Shown here: positions 42,825 to 51,295 of the stretch, piece after piece | How the letters are laid out: the number at the start of each line of letters is the position of its first letter | How positions within the stretch are numbered: the first letter of the stretch is position 1 | DNA from: Sphingobacteriales bacterium | Lineage (GTDB): Bacteria; Bacteroidota; Bacteroidia; Chitinophagales; CAIOSU01 | Direction of reading: 5' to 3' | NCBI GenBank assembly: GCA_027486795.1 | Contig: JAIXOI010000035.1 | Span: 62,001 to 126,000 of the forward strand | Length of the DNA: 64,000 nucleotides | Position numbers and translations under genes: made by a program | The notes under the pieces: generated by a model | The model's input: only the letters and a program-made list of their open reading frames with translations | What the model was told of the DNA's origin: nothing | Databases searched by the model: none

Positions 42825-43832
42825 TTATTGCGCAGTATATTTAAAGTCGATATAGCCGATTTGCTCTGGGCGGTTTTGCGGGTCGGGGCTCCATTCCCAT
42901 TTCAAGGCTGCCTCTTTAGCCTTGGCCACCAAGTAGCTATCAGTAGTAGTAGAGCCACTGGCACTATATACAGCACTGATAACTTTACCTAGGCTGTTTA
43001 CAGATATCTTGATGCGCACAGTACCAAATTTACTTTGATCGCTTACGGGGGTTATTTGCTTAGTTGGCTTGCGGTTGCCAAGCGAGTACCCGGTACCACC
43101 ACCTGTGCCGCCACCACTTCCAGGGCCGCTACCTGGTCCATCTCCAATGCCTGATCCAGGTCCATTTCCACTACCACTACCACCGCCAGTGCCTGGGCCA
43201 TCGCCACCATCGCCACCACCAGTGCCACTGTTACCAGTGCCAGTACCATTTGGGTTACCTTGGTTGCCCAAGCCACCACCAGTGCCCTTACCACCCCCTT
43301 TTGGGAAAGTAGAGCCGGGTATTACCGTAGGTTCAGCGGGTTTCGAGGGTGCAGGTTTCGGGGTCTCAGCAGGTTTTGGAGTAGGCTTAGGTGTTTCAAC
43401 TGGTTTGGTAGGGGTTGGGGTAGGTTTTGGTGTTTCCACTGGTTTTACCGGTGGGGTTGGAGTAGGTTTTGGCTTGTTGGCGTCTGCAATTACGGGTGCT
43501 TCCTCGTGGCTTTGGGTTACCACATCATTGTTATCAGCAGTTAATGGTGCAGCAGCTGGTTCGCTCTCTGGCGGCGGCATAGCCGCATTGTCCGTCGTAG
43601 CGGTCGACATATCCATTGCCACCACCTCGCCAGTACCGGCATCAATAGCACCGAACATAATACCAACCTCGCCGTTGCCGCCACCTCCACCGCCGCCGCT
43701 TTCGCCTTGGTTTAAGAAATACAACAGTAGTAGTAAAATCAACATAATGGTGGTGGTAATAATGCGCGATGCACGGCGGTTTTCGCGCTCGTACTCGTAT
43801 TCCTCATGGTATTTAAGGTCCATTGTGCTCAT
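42825..43832 (-). CDS. TonB-like energy-transducing protein with Pro/Lys and Gly-rich linker
   Basis: The 335-residue protein has an N-terminal cytoplasmic stub, one membrane helix (IITTTIMLILLLLLYFL, about residues 24-40), and a Gly-rich spacer. A proline-rich KPTPTP/KPVETPKPTPKP linker (about 118-170) and a long Gly/Asn/Thr/Ser repeat (about 180-250) follow. The C-terminal domain is TonB-like: FGTVRIKISVNSLGKVISAVYSASGSTTT to WEWSPDPQNRPEQIGYIDFKYTAQ. This suits a periplasm-spanning energy transducer. A MotA/TolQ/ExbB-type channel gene lies upstream on the same strand, but no ExbD is present. Confidence 0.78.
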   Translation of the reverse strand: MSTMDLKYHEEYEYERENRRASRIITTTIMLILLLLLYFLNQGESGGGGGGGNGEVGIMFGAIDAGTGEVVAMDMSTATTDNAAMPPPESEPAAAPLTADNNDVVTQSHEEAPVIADANKPKPTPTPPVKPVETPKPTPTPTKPVETPKPTPKPAETPKPAPSKPAEPTVIPGSTFPKGGGKGTGGGLGNQGNPNGTGTGNSGTGGGDGGDGPGTGGGSGSGNGPGSGIGDGPGSGPGSGGGTGGGTGYSLGNRKPTKQITPVSDQSKFGTVRIKISVNSLGKVISAVYSASGSTTTDSYLVAKAKEAALKWEWSPDPQNRPEQIGYIDFKYTAQ

Positions 43833-44005
43833 AGCGTAACAATTAGTCTAGTTGCTTTAGTAGTGCCATTTTTAGTATGATGCAGGCGGTTCTTGTTTTC
43901 CACAAAATCCGTAACCCTTTCTTTAAATTTTTCTCCATCACACCTTCCAATAATCCTACCAAGTTTTAAATAAACGGTTATTTCGTTGTTTCTGGTATAT
44001 GGCTA

Positions 44006-44677
44006 TCACGCAGGTTCTTGAAGCATGTCAATAAATGCTACTGCCGAAACATCCATTTGGTGGGCTGCGTTGCCTACCATGAGGCTAAGCACCGTATATC
44101 CAATGTATGCTGTTATGCCCACCACCAAGCCCGCAAATAAGGGAACCAGCGCTTCATACAGCTCATTTGCAAACATTCCCAAATCAAGTGGGACAACCGC
44201 ATTGCTCATGGCAAACAATACCATTATTAAGCCCATTACGGTACCCAGCGCACCTACAAGCGGTGCCGCTCTGCTAATGGCAGCCAACGAAGCTAGCCCC
44301 TGCTTTAAGCGGTGCACCTCCATGCGCGCCACATTACGAATGGCCAAATCAATCTGCTCTATCGGCTTGCCAATTTTGGTAATGCCCTTATCCATCATGC
44401 GCGCCACTGGCGTATTGGTCTTTTTGCAAAGGTCTCGCGCAGCCACAATCTTACCCGATACAAGCAAATCCTTAATGTTGTGCATAAAATGCTGCTCCAC
44501 ATTTGCCGCCTTGCCTATACTTAAGTACCGTTCTATGCATAGGTACAGCGCCGCTAAAAACAACAGCGCAATAGGTATCATAGCCCAACCTCCCTTCAAC
44601 ATCAAGGCGATAACCGAAATTTTGTTGTGTGCCTCTATGGGAGTTCCCACGGTGGTTTGCAAAAACAGCATATCCAT
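44006..44677 (-). CDS. exbB: ExbB/TolQ/MotA-family proton-channel subunit
   Basis: The protein has 223 residues from ATG 44675-44677 (MDMLFLQTTVG). Upstream in-frame codons add only a short, uncharacteristic extension. Three hydrophobic helices are visible (MIPIALLFLAALYL; AAPLVGALGTVMGLIMVLFAM; ALVPLFAGLVVGITAYIGYTVLS), with the family signature RAAPLVGALGTVMGLI. It forms the pentameric channel that uses the proton gradient to drive a TonB/TolA-like protein. The TonB-like gene lies 173 bp downstream on the same strand. Its normal partner ExbD/TolR is not encoded here and must be elsewhere. Confidence 0.85.
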   Translation of the reverse strand: MDMLFLQTTVGTPIEAHNKISVIALMLKGGWAMIPIALLFLAALYLCIERYLSIGKAANVEQHFMHNIKDLLVSGKIVAARDLCKKTNTPVARMMDKGITKIGKPIEQIDLAIRNVARMEVHRLKQGLASLAAISRAAPLVGALGTVMGLIMVLFAMSNAVVPLDLGMFANELYEALVPLFAGLVVGITAYIGYTVLSLMVGNAAHQMDVSAVAFIDMLQEPA

Positions 44678-44912
44678 AGTACAGATGTATAGCTTTACGT
44701 AAAATAATGATGCCAAAAGACACTTTAACAATGTAAAGCTAACGCTATACGCCGCATTTGCATTATGGTTTATATACCGTGGGGCGGGGGAGGTGTAGGG
44801 GATTTTGGACGGAGGTTGGTTGTTAATTTTAGGTGTTTAGTTAATGTAACTAGTAATAGGTACATTATAAACGCCTGTTGATAACCATAACACATAGTTC
44901 ATGCAGAATGGT

Positions 44913-44920
44913 TATTTTTG
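44913..44920 (+). promoter_or_regulatory. Possible -7 element TATTTTTG before gyrA
   Basis: TATTTTTG matches TAnnTTTG 39 bases upstream of the gyrA ATG. The -33 TTG is not found at standard spacing. The 228-bp gap 44732-44959 also contains a G-rich run near 44780 but nothing recognisable. Confidence 0.35.
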
Positions 44921-44959
44921 TAAACTGTGTGAATACCAGTTTAACTTGACTTAAATACT

Positions 44960-47617
44960 ATGGCAGAGGAAGAAGACATTATTCCGATAGGAGGAAGTGG
45001 GGGCAGCATTATCCCCATTAACATTGAAGAGGAAATGAAAACGGCTTACATTGATTATTCAATGTCAGTTATCGTATCGCGTGCCATCCCTGATGTACGT
45101 GATGGCTTCAAGCCCGTTCACCGTCGCGTGTTGCATGGCATGAACGAGTTGGGTGTGGCTAGCAACAAACCACATAAGAAATCGGCCCGTATAGTGGGTG
45201 AGGTACTCGGTAAGTTTCACCCGCATGGTGACTCATCGGTTTACGATACTATGGTGCGTATGGCCCAGCCTTGGAGTCTGCGATATCCACTAGTGGATGG
45301 CCAAGGTAACTTTGGCTCGGTAGATGGCGACTCGCCAGCTGCCATGCGATACACCGAAGTGCGCTTGCAGAAAATAGCTGAAGAGATGTTGCAAGACATC
45401 GATATGGATACTGTAGACATGCAGTACAACTTCGATGATACACTGAAAGAACCAACCGTATTACCTACCCGTATACCCAATTTGCTAATGAATGGCTCTT
45501 CGGGTATTGCAGTAGGTATGGCTACCAACATATTGCCCCATAACCTTACTGAGGTTATTAACGGCATTATGGCCTACATCGACAATAACGAGATTACTAT
45601 TGCCGAATTGATGGAGCATGTTACCGCTCCTGATTTTCCTACGGGTGGCACTATCTATGGCTACGAAGGCGTTCGCCAGGCTTTTGAAACCGGCCGAGGC
45701 AAAGTGGTGGTGCGTGCAGTTGCCGAAATGGAGGAGCACAACAACCATGAGCGTATCATCATAACCGAGATACCTTATCAGGTAAACAAAGCCACGCTGA
45801 TTGCCCGTATTGCCGAGTTGGTAAACGACCATAAGATTGATGGTATTAGCGATATCCGCGATGAATCGGATAGAACGGGTATGCGCATAGTTATTGAACT
45901 TAGGCGCGATGCTAATGCAAGCGTGGTGCTTAACATGTTATACAAGAACACCTCGCTGCAAACTTCTTATGGTGTAAACAATATTGCACTAGTAGGTGGT
46001 AGGCCTAAGTTGCTGAACTTGAAGGACATGATTGTTCACTTCGTCGACTTCCGTCACGATGTAATCGTTCGCCGTACCAAGTTTGAGCTTAACGAAGCTG
46101 AAAAGCGTGCCCATATTTTAGAGGGCTTATTGATAGCCATCGATCACTTGGATGAGGTAATTAAGCTAATTCGTGCCTCTCAAACTGTTGAGATTGCTCG
46201 CGAAGGCTTAATGAGTAGCTTCAGTTTGTCGGAACTTCAAGCCCGCGCCATTCTTGACCTACGATTGCAAAAGCTTACAGGCCTTGAGCGCGATAAGATT
46301 AAGCAAGAGTATGATGAACTAATGGAGCGTATTGCTTACTTAAAATCCATTTTGGAAGAAGGTAACCTGGCCCTGCGAATGAGCATAATTAAAGATGAGT
46401 TGCAAGAAGTGTTGAAGAAGTATGGCGATGCACGCCGCACCACTATTGTATACTCTGGCGAAGATATTGACATTGAGGATTTGATATCGAATGACAAGGT
46501 GGTAGTTACCATTTCGCATTTGGGATATATTAAGCGTACTAACTCATCTGAGTTTAGGGTACAAGGCAGGGGAGGACGTGGCTCACGTGGCGGCGCTACT
46601 CGCGAAGAGGACTTTATTGAGTACATCTTTAGTGCTGATATGCACAACTATATCTTGTTCTTTACAGAGCAAGGTAAGTGCTTCTGGTTGAAGGTTTATG
46701 AGTTGCCAGAAGGCACCAAAACCAGCAAAGGCCGTGCGATACAGAACATCATTAATATTGACAAGGACGACAAAGTAAAGGCCTTTATCAATGTTTATGA
46801 CCTGAAGAGCGAAGAAGCCCTGAACAACCAATACATAGTGCTTTGTACTAAAGGTGGTATTATTAAGAAAACCACCTTGGAGGCCTACTCACGCCCACGC
46901 ACCAATGGTATTATTGCCCTTACGGTTCGCGAAGGCGATACACTATTGGAAGCCAAATTGACGGATGGCACATCAGACATTATGATGGCCGTGCGCAGTG
47001 GCAAATGTATCCGTTTCAACGAAAGCAATGTGCGCCCAATGGGCCGCGGTGCATCAGGTGTTACCGGAATACGTTTTGATAGTGCAACCGATGAAGTTAT
47101 TGGCATGATTTGTGTTTCTCAGGAGTCGTTGAAGCATGCAGAAGCAACCAATGTAGCCTTGGAGGCCTTTATAGCCGAGAACGGAGATGAGGCTGAATTG
47201 CCAGAAGCATTGGCCAATGACGTTAAAACGAAGAAAACCATCTTGGTAGTTTCGGAAAACGGCTATGGCAAACGTTCTGACTTTGAAGAGTACCGATTTA
47301 CCAATCGCGGCGCTAAGGGTGTTAAAACCATTAACGTAACCGAAAAAACCGGTGACTTGATTGCCATTAAGGATGTGAATAACGAAGACGATTTGATGAT
47401 TATCAATAAGTCGGGCATCACCATCCGCATGGGCGTTGATGAATTGAGGGTAATGGGCCGCGCTACACAAGGCGTAAGGTTGATTAAACTTGATGCAAAA
47501 GATTCGATAGCAGCGGTTACCAAAATACAAGCATTGCCAGAGGAAATAGAATTGACCGAAGGCGATGAGGGCATAGCATCACCTGGTGAGGTTGGCCCGG
47601 TAACGGAAGGCGAATAA
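44960..47617 (+). CDS. gyrA: DNA gyrase subunit A
   Basis: The 885-residue protein has the breakage-reunion domain with the catalytic tyrosine in AAMRYTE (Tyr131). The quinolone-determining region [15 protein letters not shown] has Ser92 and Asp96 at the positions of E. coli Ser83 and Asp87, the wild-type residues. The GyrA-box is in [11 protein letters not shown], and the C-terminal beta-pinwheel repeats follow (for example [26 protein letters not shown]), with an acidic tail. With GyrB it introduces negative supercoils. The GyrA-box supports gyrase over topoisomerase IV ParC. GyrB is not nearby. Confidence 0.97.
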   Translation: MAEEEDIIPIGGSGGSIIPINIEEEMKTAYIDYSMSVIVSRAIPDVRDGFKPVHRRVLHGMNELGVASNKPHKKSARIVGEVLGKFHPHGDSSVYDTMVRMAQPWSLRYPLVDGQGNFGSVDGDSPAAMRYTEVRLQKIAEEMLQDIDMDTVDMQYNFDDTLKEPTVLPTRIPNLLMNGSSGIAVGMATNILPHNLTEVINGIMAYIDNNEITIAELMEHVTAPDFPTGGTIYGYEGVRQAFETGRGKVVVRAVAEMEEHNNHERIIITEIPYQVNKATLIARIAELVNDHKIDGISDIRDESDRTGMRIVIELRRDANASVVLNMLYKNTSLQTSYGVNNIALVGGRPKLLNLKDMIVHFVDFRHDVIVRRTKFELNEAEKRAHILEGLLIAIDHLDEVIKLIRASQTVEIAREGLMSSFSLSELQARAILDLRLQKLTGLERDKIKQEYDELMERIAYLKSILEEGNLALRMSIIKDELQEVLKKYGDARRTTIVYSGEDIDIEDLISNDKVVVTISHLGYIKRTNSSEFRVQGRGGRGSRGGATREEDFIEYIFSADMHNYILFFTEQGKCFWLKVYELPEGTKTSKGRAIQNIINIDKDDKVKAFINVYDLKSEEALNNQYIVLCTKGGIIKKTTLEAYSRPRTNGIIALTVREGDTLLEAKLTDGTSDIMMAVRSGKCIRFNESNVRPMGRGASGVTGIRFDSATDEVIGMICVSQESLKHAEATNVALEAFIAENGDEAELPEALANDVKTKKTILVVSENGYGKRSDFEEYRFTNRGAKGVKTINVTEKTGDLIAIKDVNNEDDLMIINKSGITIRMGVDELRVMGRATQGVRLIKLDAKDSIAAVTKIQALPEEIELTEGDEGIASPGEVGPVTEGE

Positions 47618-47626
47618 TTAATGTTA

Positions 47627-47659
47627 AGCCAACATCAGTCAATTTGGCGGATGTTGGCT
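47627..47659 (+). terminator. Stem-loop after gyrA
   Basis: AGCCAACATC (47627-47636) pairs perfectly with GATGTTGGCT (47650-47659) across a 13-base loop, ten bases after the gyrA stop. There is no T-run after the stem, so it may be a mRNA-stabilising or leader structure for the TPR gene at 47707 rather than a terminator. Confidence 0.45.
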
Positions 47660-47706
47660 ATACCTTAACCATAATATTAAGCAAACCCAAAACCCCTGAA
47701 TACGGT

Positions 47707-48918
47707 ATGAAAAATTTGTTTACTTTGCTATGCTTTATGGCGCTGTCAGTAAGTTTGATGGCCCAAAGCATGAATACCATTGGAGCATTTAACAATTTTA
47801 GCACTTATGAGCAAACCGGTGGCACTGATAAGGCTGCACTGAGAACCGCCTACGATTTTATCAAAAAGGCGGAAGTACATGAGACAACCATTGGCGATGC
47901 GAAAACTTGGTATTACAGTGCCTACATTAGTCTGCTCATTAACGAAGATGTAGAGTTGAAGAAAGACTATCCGGAGGTAATTTATGAGGCGACCAAAGCG
48001 CTTAGAAATGTAGTAACACTAGGGGAGGCGTCGGGCCAAAAGAAACCTAGGTTTATGGAAGAGGCCCAAGAAAAACTGGGTATCACAACGGTCATTTTAT
48101 ATAACAAAGCTGTAGATTTTGGCCAAGCTGGCAGGGAAGGAGAGGCTTATAAAGCTTTTAAAGAAACCTACGAGGTAAGTATGTTTATTAAAGAACATGG
48201 TTTTGAGGCCAAAAACAAGTTGCCAGAAGTTAAAGAGGCCAAATACTACACTGCTATGTATGCCTCCAAATTGGGAAAAACCGAAGAAGCAAAAAAGCTT
48301 TTTGATGAGTTGATTAATGAAGGTTACAACAGCGCTAACCTTTATCAGGGCTTAGCAATGATGCAAAAGAATGCAGGTAAAAATGATGAGGCTGTTGCTA
48401 CTTTGCAAAAAGGCATGAAAGTATTCCCGAATGAATTGGCTCTGGTAATTGACATGATTAACATTTACCTAGAGACTGGCCGCGAAACAGAGGCTATTGA
48501 TGCGATGTTGAAAGCCATTGAGCTAGACCCAAAAAACCACCAACTATATTTTGTGACTGGGGTAGCCTATGCCAAAATCAAAAACAATGACAAGGCACTA
48601 GAATACTACAATAAAGCTCTAGAAGTAAAACCTGATTACTCTGATGCATATAACAACATTGGTGCGATATATTTAGAATTTGCTAACGAACAAATTAATA
48701 AAATGGGCGAACCTAACGTTAGCGATGCTCAGTACAAGCAATATGATGCAAAGCGTTTAGAATTTCTAGGTAAGGCTTTACCAGCTTTGGAAAAGTCAAA
48801 CGAATTGAATCCTAATAACATTGAAACTATGGACGTACTTAGAACCATTTATGCTAAGCTTGGACAGTATGATAAGTCTGCTGAGATGAAGAAGAAGATA
48901 GCGGAGTTACAGAAATAA
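47707..48918 (+). CDS. Secreted TPR protein
   Basis: The protein has 403 residues from ATG 47707 (MKNLFTLLC); upstream codons in frame lack sense. A signal peptide ends near LMAQS (residue 18). The mature part has six to eight TPR-like helix pairs with the canonical spacing (for example NHQLYFVTGVAYAKIKNNDKALEYYNKALEVKP-type repeats, about residues 245-330). It is a periplasmic protein-interaction scaffold with no catalytic motif. It follows gyrA by 89 bp across the stem-loop, so co-transcription is possible. A weak terminator follows. Confidence 0.82.
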   Translation: MKNLFTLLCFMALSVSLMAQSMNTIGAFNNFSTYEQTGGTDKAALRTAYDFIKKAEVHETTIGDAKTWYYSAYISLLINEDVELKKDYPEVIYEATKALRNVVTLGEASGQKKPRFMEEAQEKLGITTVILYNKAVDFGQAGREGEAYKAFKETYEVSMFIKEHGFEAKNKLPEVKEAKYYTAMYASKLGKTEEAKKLFDELINEGYNSANLYQGLAMMQKNAGKNDEAVATLQKGMKVFPNELALVIDMINIYLETGRETEAIDAMLKAIELDPKNHQLYFVTGVAYAKIKNNDKALEYYNKALEVKPDYSDAYNNIGAIYLEFANEQINKMGEPNVSDAQYKQYDAKRLEFLGKALPALEKSNELNPNNIETMDVLRTIYAKLGQYDKSAEMKKKIAELQK

Positions 48919-48920
48919 AA

Positions 48921-48956
48921 AGTGGGGCTGTTCTTGTAGCGGCCCTTTCTTTTTGA
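48921..48956 (+). terminator. Terminator after secreted TPR gene
   Basis: GGGCTG (48925-48930) pairs with CGGCCC (48940-48945), one U-G pair included, flanked by an A-run before and CTTTTTG after. It is a short but properly placed terminator. Confidence 0.55.
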
Positions 48957-49067
48957 AAATCGACTTTACATAATGTAAATTATAGGCTGATTTATTGTTG
49001 AAACAAAACCTGCTTTCCGGCAATGCTTTTACGGACATTTCGGTATCCGCACATGTTCATTTGTAGC

Positions 49068-49219
49068 GCTGCAGACCGCATCAAATAACAATTCGTGGAC
49101 GACAAAACTGACCAGAACTTGCAAAAATTACGAATTGTAGAATTATGGTTTGTCCAGAGACTTTACAAAGTAATCATGCTGCAGACCGCATCAAATAACA
49201 ATTCGTGGACGACAAAACT
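49068..49219. repeat. Two perfect 42-bp direct repeats
   Basis: The 42 bases at 49068-49109 occur again without change at 49178-49219, with 68 bases of unique sequence between them. Each copy contains ACAATTCGT, and the spacer contains its complement ACGAATTGT (49130-49138), so the first copy can form a hairpin with the spacer. No ORF, direct-repeat array of three or more, or transposase is present. The 385-bp interval 48919-49303 otherwise contains only the two terminators. Confidence 0.85.
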
Positions 49220-49248
49220 ATTGACTGTACACGAAGTAATAGCAAGAA

Positions 49249-49279
49249 AAAGGGACGCGCAATAGTTGCGCGGCCCTTT
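49249..49279 (-). terminator. Terminator after ABC-F gene
   Basis: AAAGGG and CGCGCAA (49249-49262) pair with TTGCGCG and CCCTTT (49266-49279) around a 3-base loop with one internal mismatch. On the minus strand a TTTTTC tail follows, so it ends the ABC-F gene whose stop is at 49304. Confidence 0.75.
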
Positions 49280-49303
49280 AAACTTAAAAGAGCAGATAGC
49301 AGA

Positions 49304-51178
49304 TTATGCGAAAGCTGCTAACGCTAACCAACGTTCGGTTTTGGTCTCTATAACTACCATTAACTCAGTCAATTCATTACTTACTTCTTGAATTTGATGA
49401 TTAGAGAGATTACCTGTGCTGAGTTGGTTGCTCAGGGCGGCTTTCTTTTCTTCCAATTTAGGAATTTCGGCATCTAGGTCTTCAAACTCCTTTTGCTCTT
49501 TGTAGCTCAGCTTTTTCTTCTCTTCAGGCTTAGTATCTTTTACCGCCTCAGCTTTAGGCTTTTCAACGTTACGTTTGCTTTCGCGTAGCTCTTCGAGTGC
49601 TAAATCCTGCACAGCACGCCAATGCGAATAATTGCCGTTAAAATCCTTGATTTTACCTTCGCCTTCAAACACAAACAAGTGGTCAACCAGCTTGTCCATA
49701 AAGTGTCTATCGTGGCTCACCATCAATAAGCAACCGCGATAGCTCTGTAAGAAATCCTCTAAAACGTTCAAGGTAAGAATGTCCAAGTCATTTGTTGGCT
49801 CATCCAGAATCAAGAAGTTCGGGTTCTTCATTAAAATGGTCATCAAAAAGAGCCTGCGCTTTTCGCCACCGCTAAGCTTCGAAACTGGCGTGTACTGCTG
49901 CTCCGGTGGAAACAGGAACCGCTCCAGAAACTGCGATGCTGAAATAGTCTTACCTTTTTCAACGGGGATAAACTCTGCAATATCTTTCACCACCTCAATC
50001 ACACGCTTGTCCTCGGGCAACTTCATGCCACCTTGCGAGTAATAACCAAAAACTACGGTTTCGCCTACAACTACCTTACCAGCATCGGGTTGCTCCTTCC
50101 CCATCAGCATATCCAAAAATGTGGTTTTGCCTACACCGTTGCGGCCGATAATGCCAACCCGCTCTCCTTCTCTGAACTTGTAATTAAAGCCATCTAGTAT
50201 CTTCAAATCGCCAAACGATTTACCCAAATGGTGCAGCTCCAATACTTTGCCACCCAATCGGTTCATCTTTATATTGAGGGTCATTTCGTCCTTCTTCACC
50301 TCGCTATTGGCCACGTTCTGTAAGTCGTAAAAGGCATCTACCCTGCTTTTAGCTTTGGTGCCCCTAGCCTTCGGCTGGCGGCGCATCCATTCCAACTCTT
50401 TGCGCATTAGGTTTTGAGCCTTACCAATGGTTTGCGACTCGTTAAACTCGCGCTCGGCCTTTTTCTCCAAGTATTTGGAGTAGTTGCCCTTGCTGCGGAA
50501 TATTTGGCCCCTATCCAGTTCCATTATCTCATTGCAAACGCTCTCTAGGAAGTACCTGTCGTGGGTTACCATCAATATGGTCATATTGGCGCGGCTCAGG
50601 TATTCCTCTAGCCACTCAATCATATCTAAGTCTAAGTGGTTGGTAGGCTCATCCAGAATCAAAAAGTCCGGCTCGTCAATCAAAACCTTGGCCAATGCCA
50701 AGCGCTTTACTTGTCCACCGGAAAGCACATCCACTTTACGGTCCATTGGGCCCACTTTAAGCAAACTCAAAATGGTCTGCGAGCGGCTTTCAAAGTCCCA
50801 AGCTTGGGTGCTGTCCATCATCGAAAAGGCATTTTGCATGCGTTCTTCGTCTTCAGGATGCAATAGGCTTTCTTCGTATTCTTTAATGGCCTTCATTACC
50901 GGCTTGGTACTATCAAAAATAGCATCCAAAATAGTATCGCCAGCCTTAAACTGTGGGTCTTGCCCCAAATAGCCCAAGGCAATATCCTTGTGTACTTTGG
51001 CCATACCCTGCTCAGGACTCTCCAAGCCAGCAATAATGCGCAACATGGTAGTTTTACCCGTGCCATTTTGCGCCACAAAAGCCACCTTTTGTCCTTTATC
51101 AATATAGAAGGTAATGTCTTGGAAAAGGATCTTTTCCGTATACGATTTCTTTAGGTTCTCTACCGTTAAATAATTCAT
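49304..51178 (-). CDS. ABC-F family ATPase (Uup/EttA-like, translation-associated)
   Basis: The 624-residue protein starts at ATG 51176-51178 (MNYLTVENLKKSY), where an ABC domain begins. It has two nucleotide-binding domains (QNGTGKTT and GRNGVGKTT for Walker A; LSGGQVKRL and LSGGEKRRL signatures; LILDEPTNHLDL and LILDEPTNDLDI for Walker B) and an inter-domain linker rich in Arg/Lys/Glu. The C-terminal coiled-coil tail (about 540-620) is of the Uup type. It has no membrane segments. It binds the ribosome or DNA junctions and hydrolyses ATP; the Uup-like tail supports that subgroup. It is preceded by a TATCTTTG promoter element. Confidence 0.88.
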   Translation of the reverse strand: MNYLTVENLKKSYTEKILFQDITFYIDKGQKVAFVAQNGTGKTTMLRIIAGLESPEQGMAKVHKDIALGYLGQDPQFKAGDTILDAIFDSTKPVMKAIKEYEESLLHPEDEERMQNAFSMMDSTQAWDFESRSQTILSLLKVGPMDRKVDVLSGGQVKRLALAKVLIDEPDFLILDEPTNHLDLDMIEWLEEYLSRANMTILMVTHDRYFLESVCNEIMELDRGQIFRSKGNYSKYLEKKAEREFNESQTIGKAQNLMRKELEWMRRQPKARGTKAKSRVDAFYDLQNVANSEVKKDEMTLNIKMNRLGGKVLELHHLGKSFGDLKILDGFNYKFREGERVGIIGRNGVGKTTFLDMLMGKEQPDAGKVVVGETVVFGYYSQGGMKLPEDKRVIEVVKDIAEFIPVEKGKTISASQFLERFLFPPEQQYTPVSKLSGGEKRRLFLMTILMKNPNFLILDEPTNDLDILTLNVLEDFLQSYRGCLLMVSHDRHFMDKLVDHLFVFEGEGKIKDFNGNYSHWRAVQDLALEELRESKRNVEKPKAEAVKDTKPEEKKKLSYKEQKEFEDLDAEIPKLEEKKAALSNQLSTGNLSNHQIQEVSNELTELMVVIETKTERWLALAAFA

Positions 51179-51182
51179 GGCG

Positions 51183-51211
51183 CAAAGATAGCTTTTGTTT
51201 GCAAGACACAA
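51183..51211 (-). promoter_or_regulatory. Bacteroidota-type promoter of ABC-F gene
   Basis: On the minus strand, TTG (51209-51211), 18 bases and TATCTTTG (51183-51190) lie just upstream of the ATG, four bases away. Spacing is slightly short of the usual 19-21. Confidence 0.45.
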
Positions 51212-51218
51212 GACACAA

Positions 51219-51234
51219 CCTGCCGGCAGGCAGG
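51219..51234. repeat. Short palindromic element CCTGCCGGCAGG with extra CAGG
   Basis: CCTGCCGGCAGG is a perfect 12-bp palindrome with a trailing CAGG (51219-51234), flanked by the GACACA-rich copies in AAGACACAAGACACAA and GGACACAAG. It lies between the divergent ABC-F and photolyase genes and may be a recognition site or a common Bacteroidota intergenic repeat. Confidence 0.5.
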
Positions 51235-51295
51235 GACACAAGATTAGCAAAAGAAAAATCGACAAACTATTTACCTCACTGTTTGTTGGGTAAAC

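Noticed and set aside
43000-43839. Plus-strand proline-rich ORF opposite the TonB-like gene
   Set aside because: It is the complement of the Gly-rich linker; low-complexity sequence produces open frames on both strands.
49068-49219. CRISPR array
   Set aside because: Only two repeats, spaced 68 bp, 42 bp long, no third copy and no cas genes.
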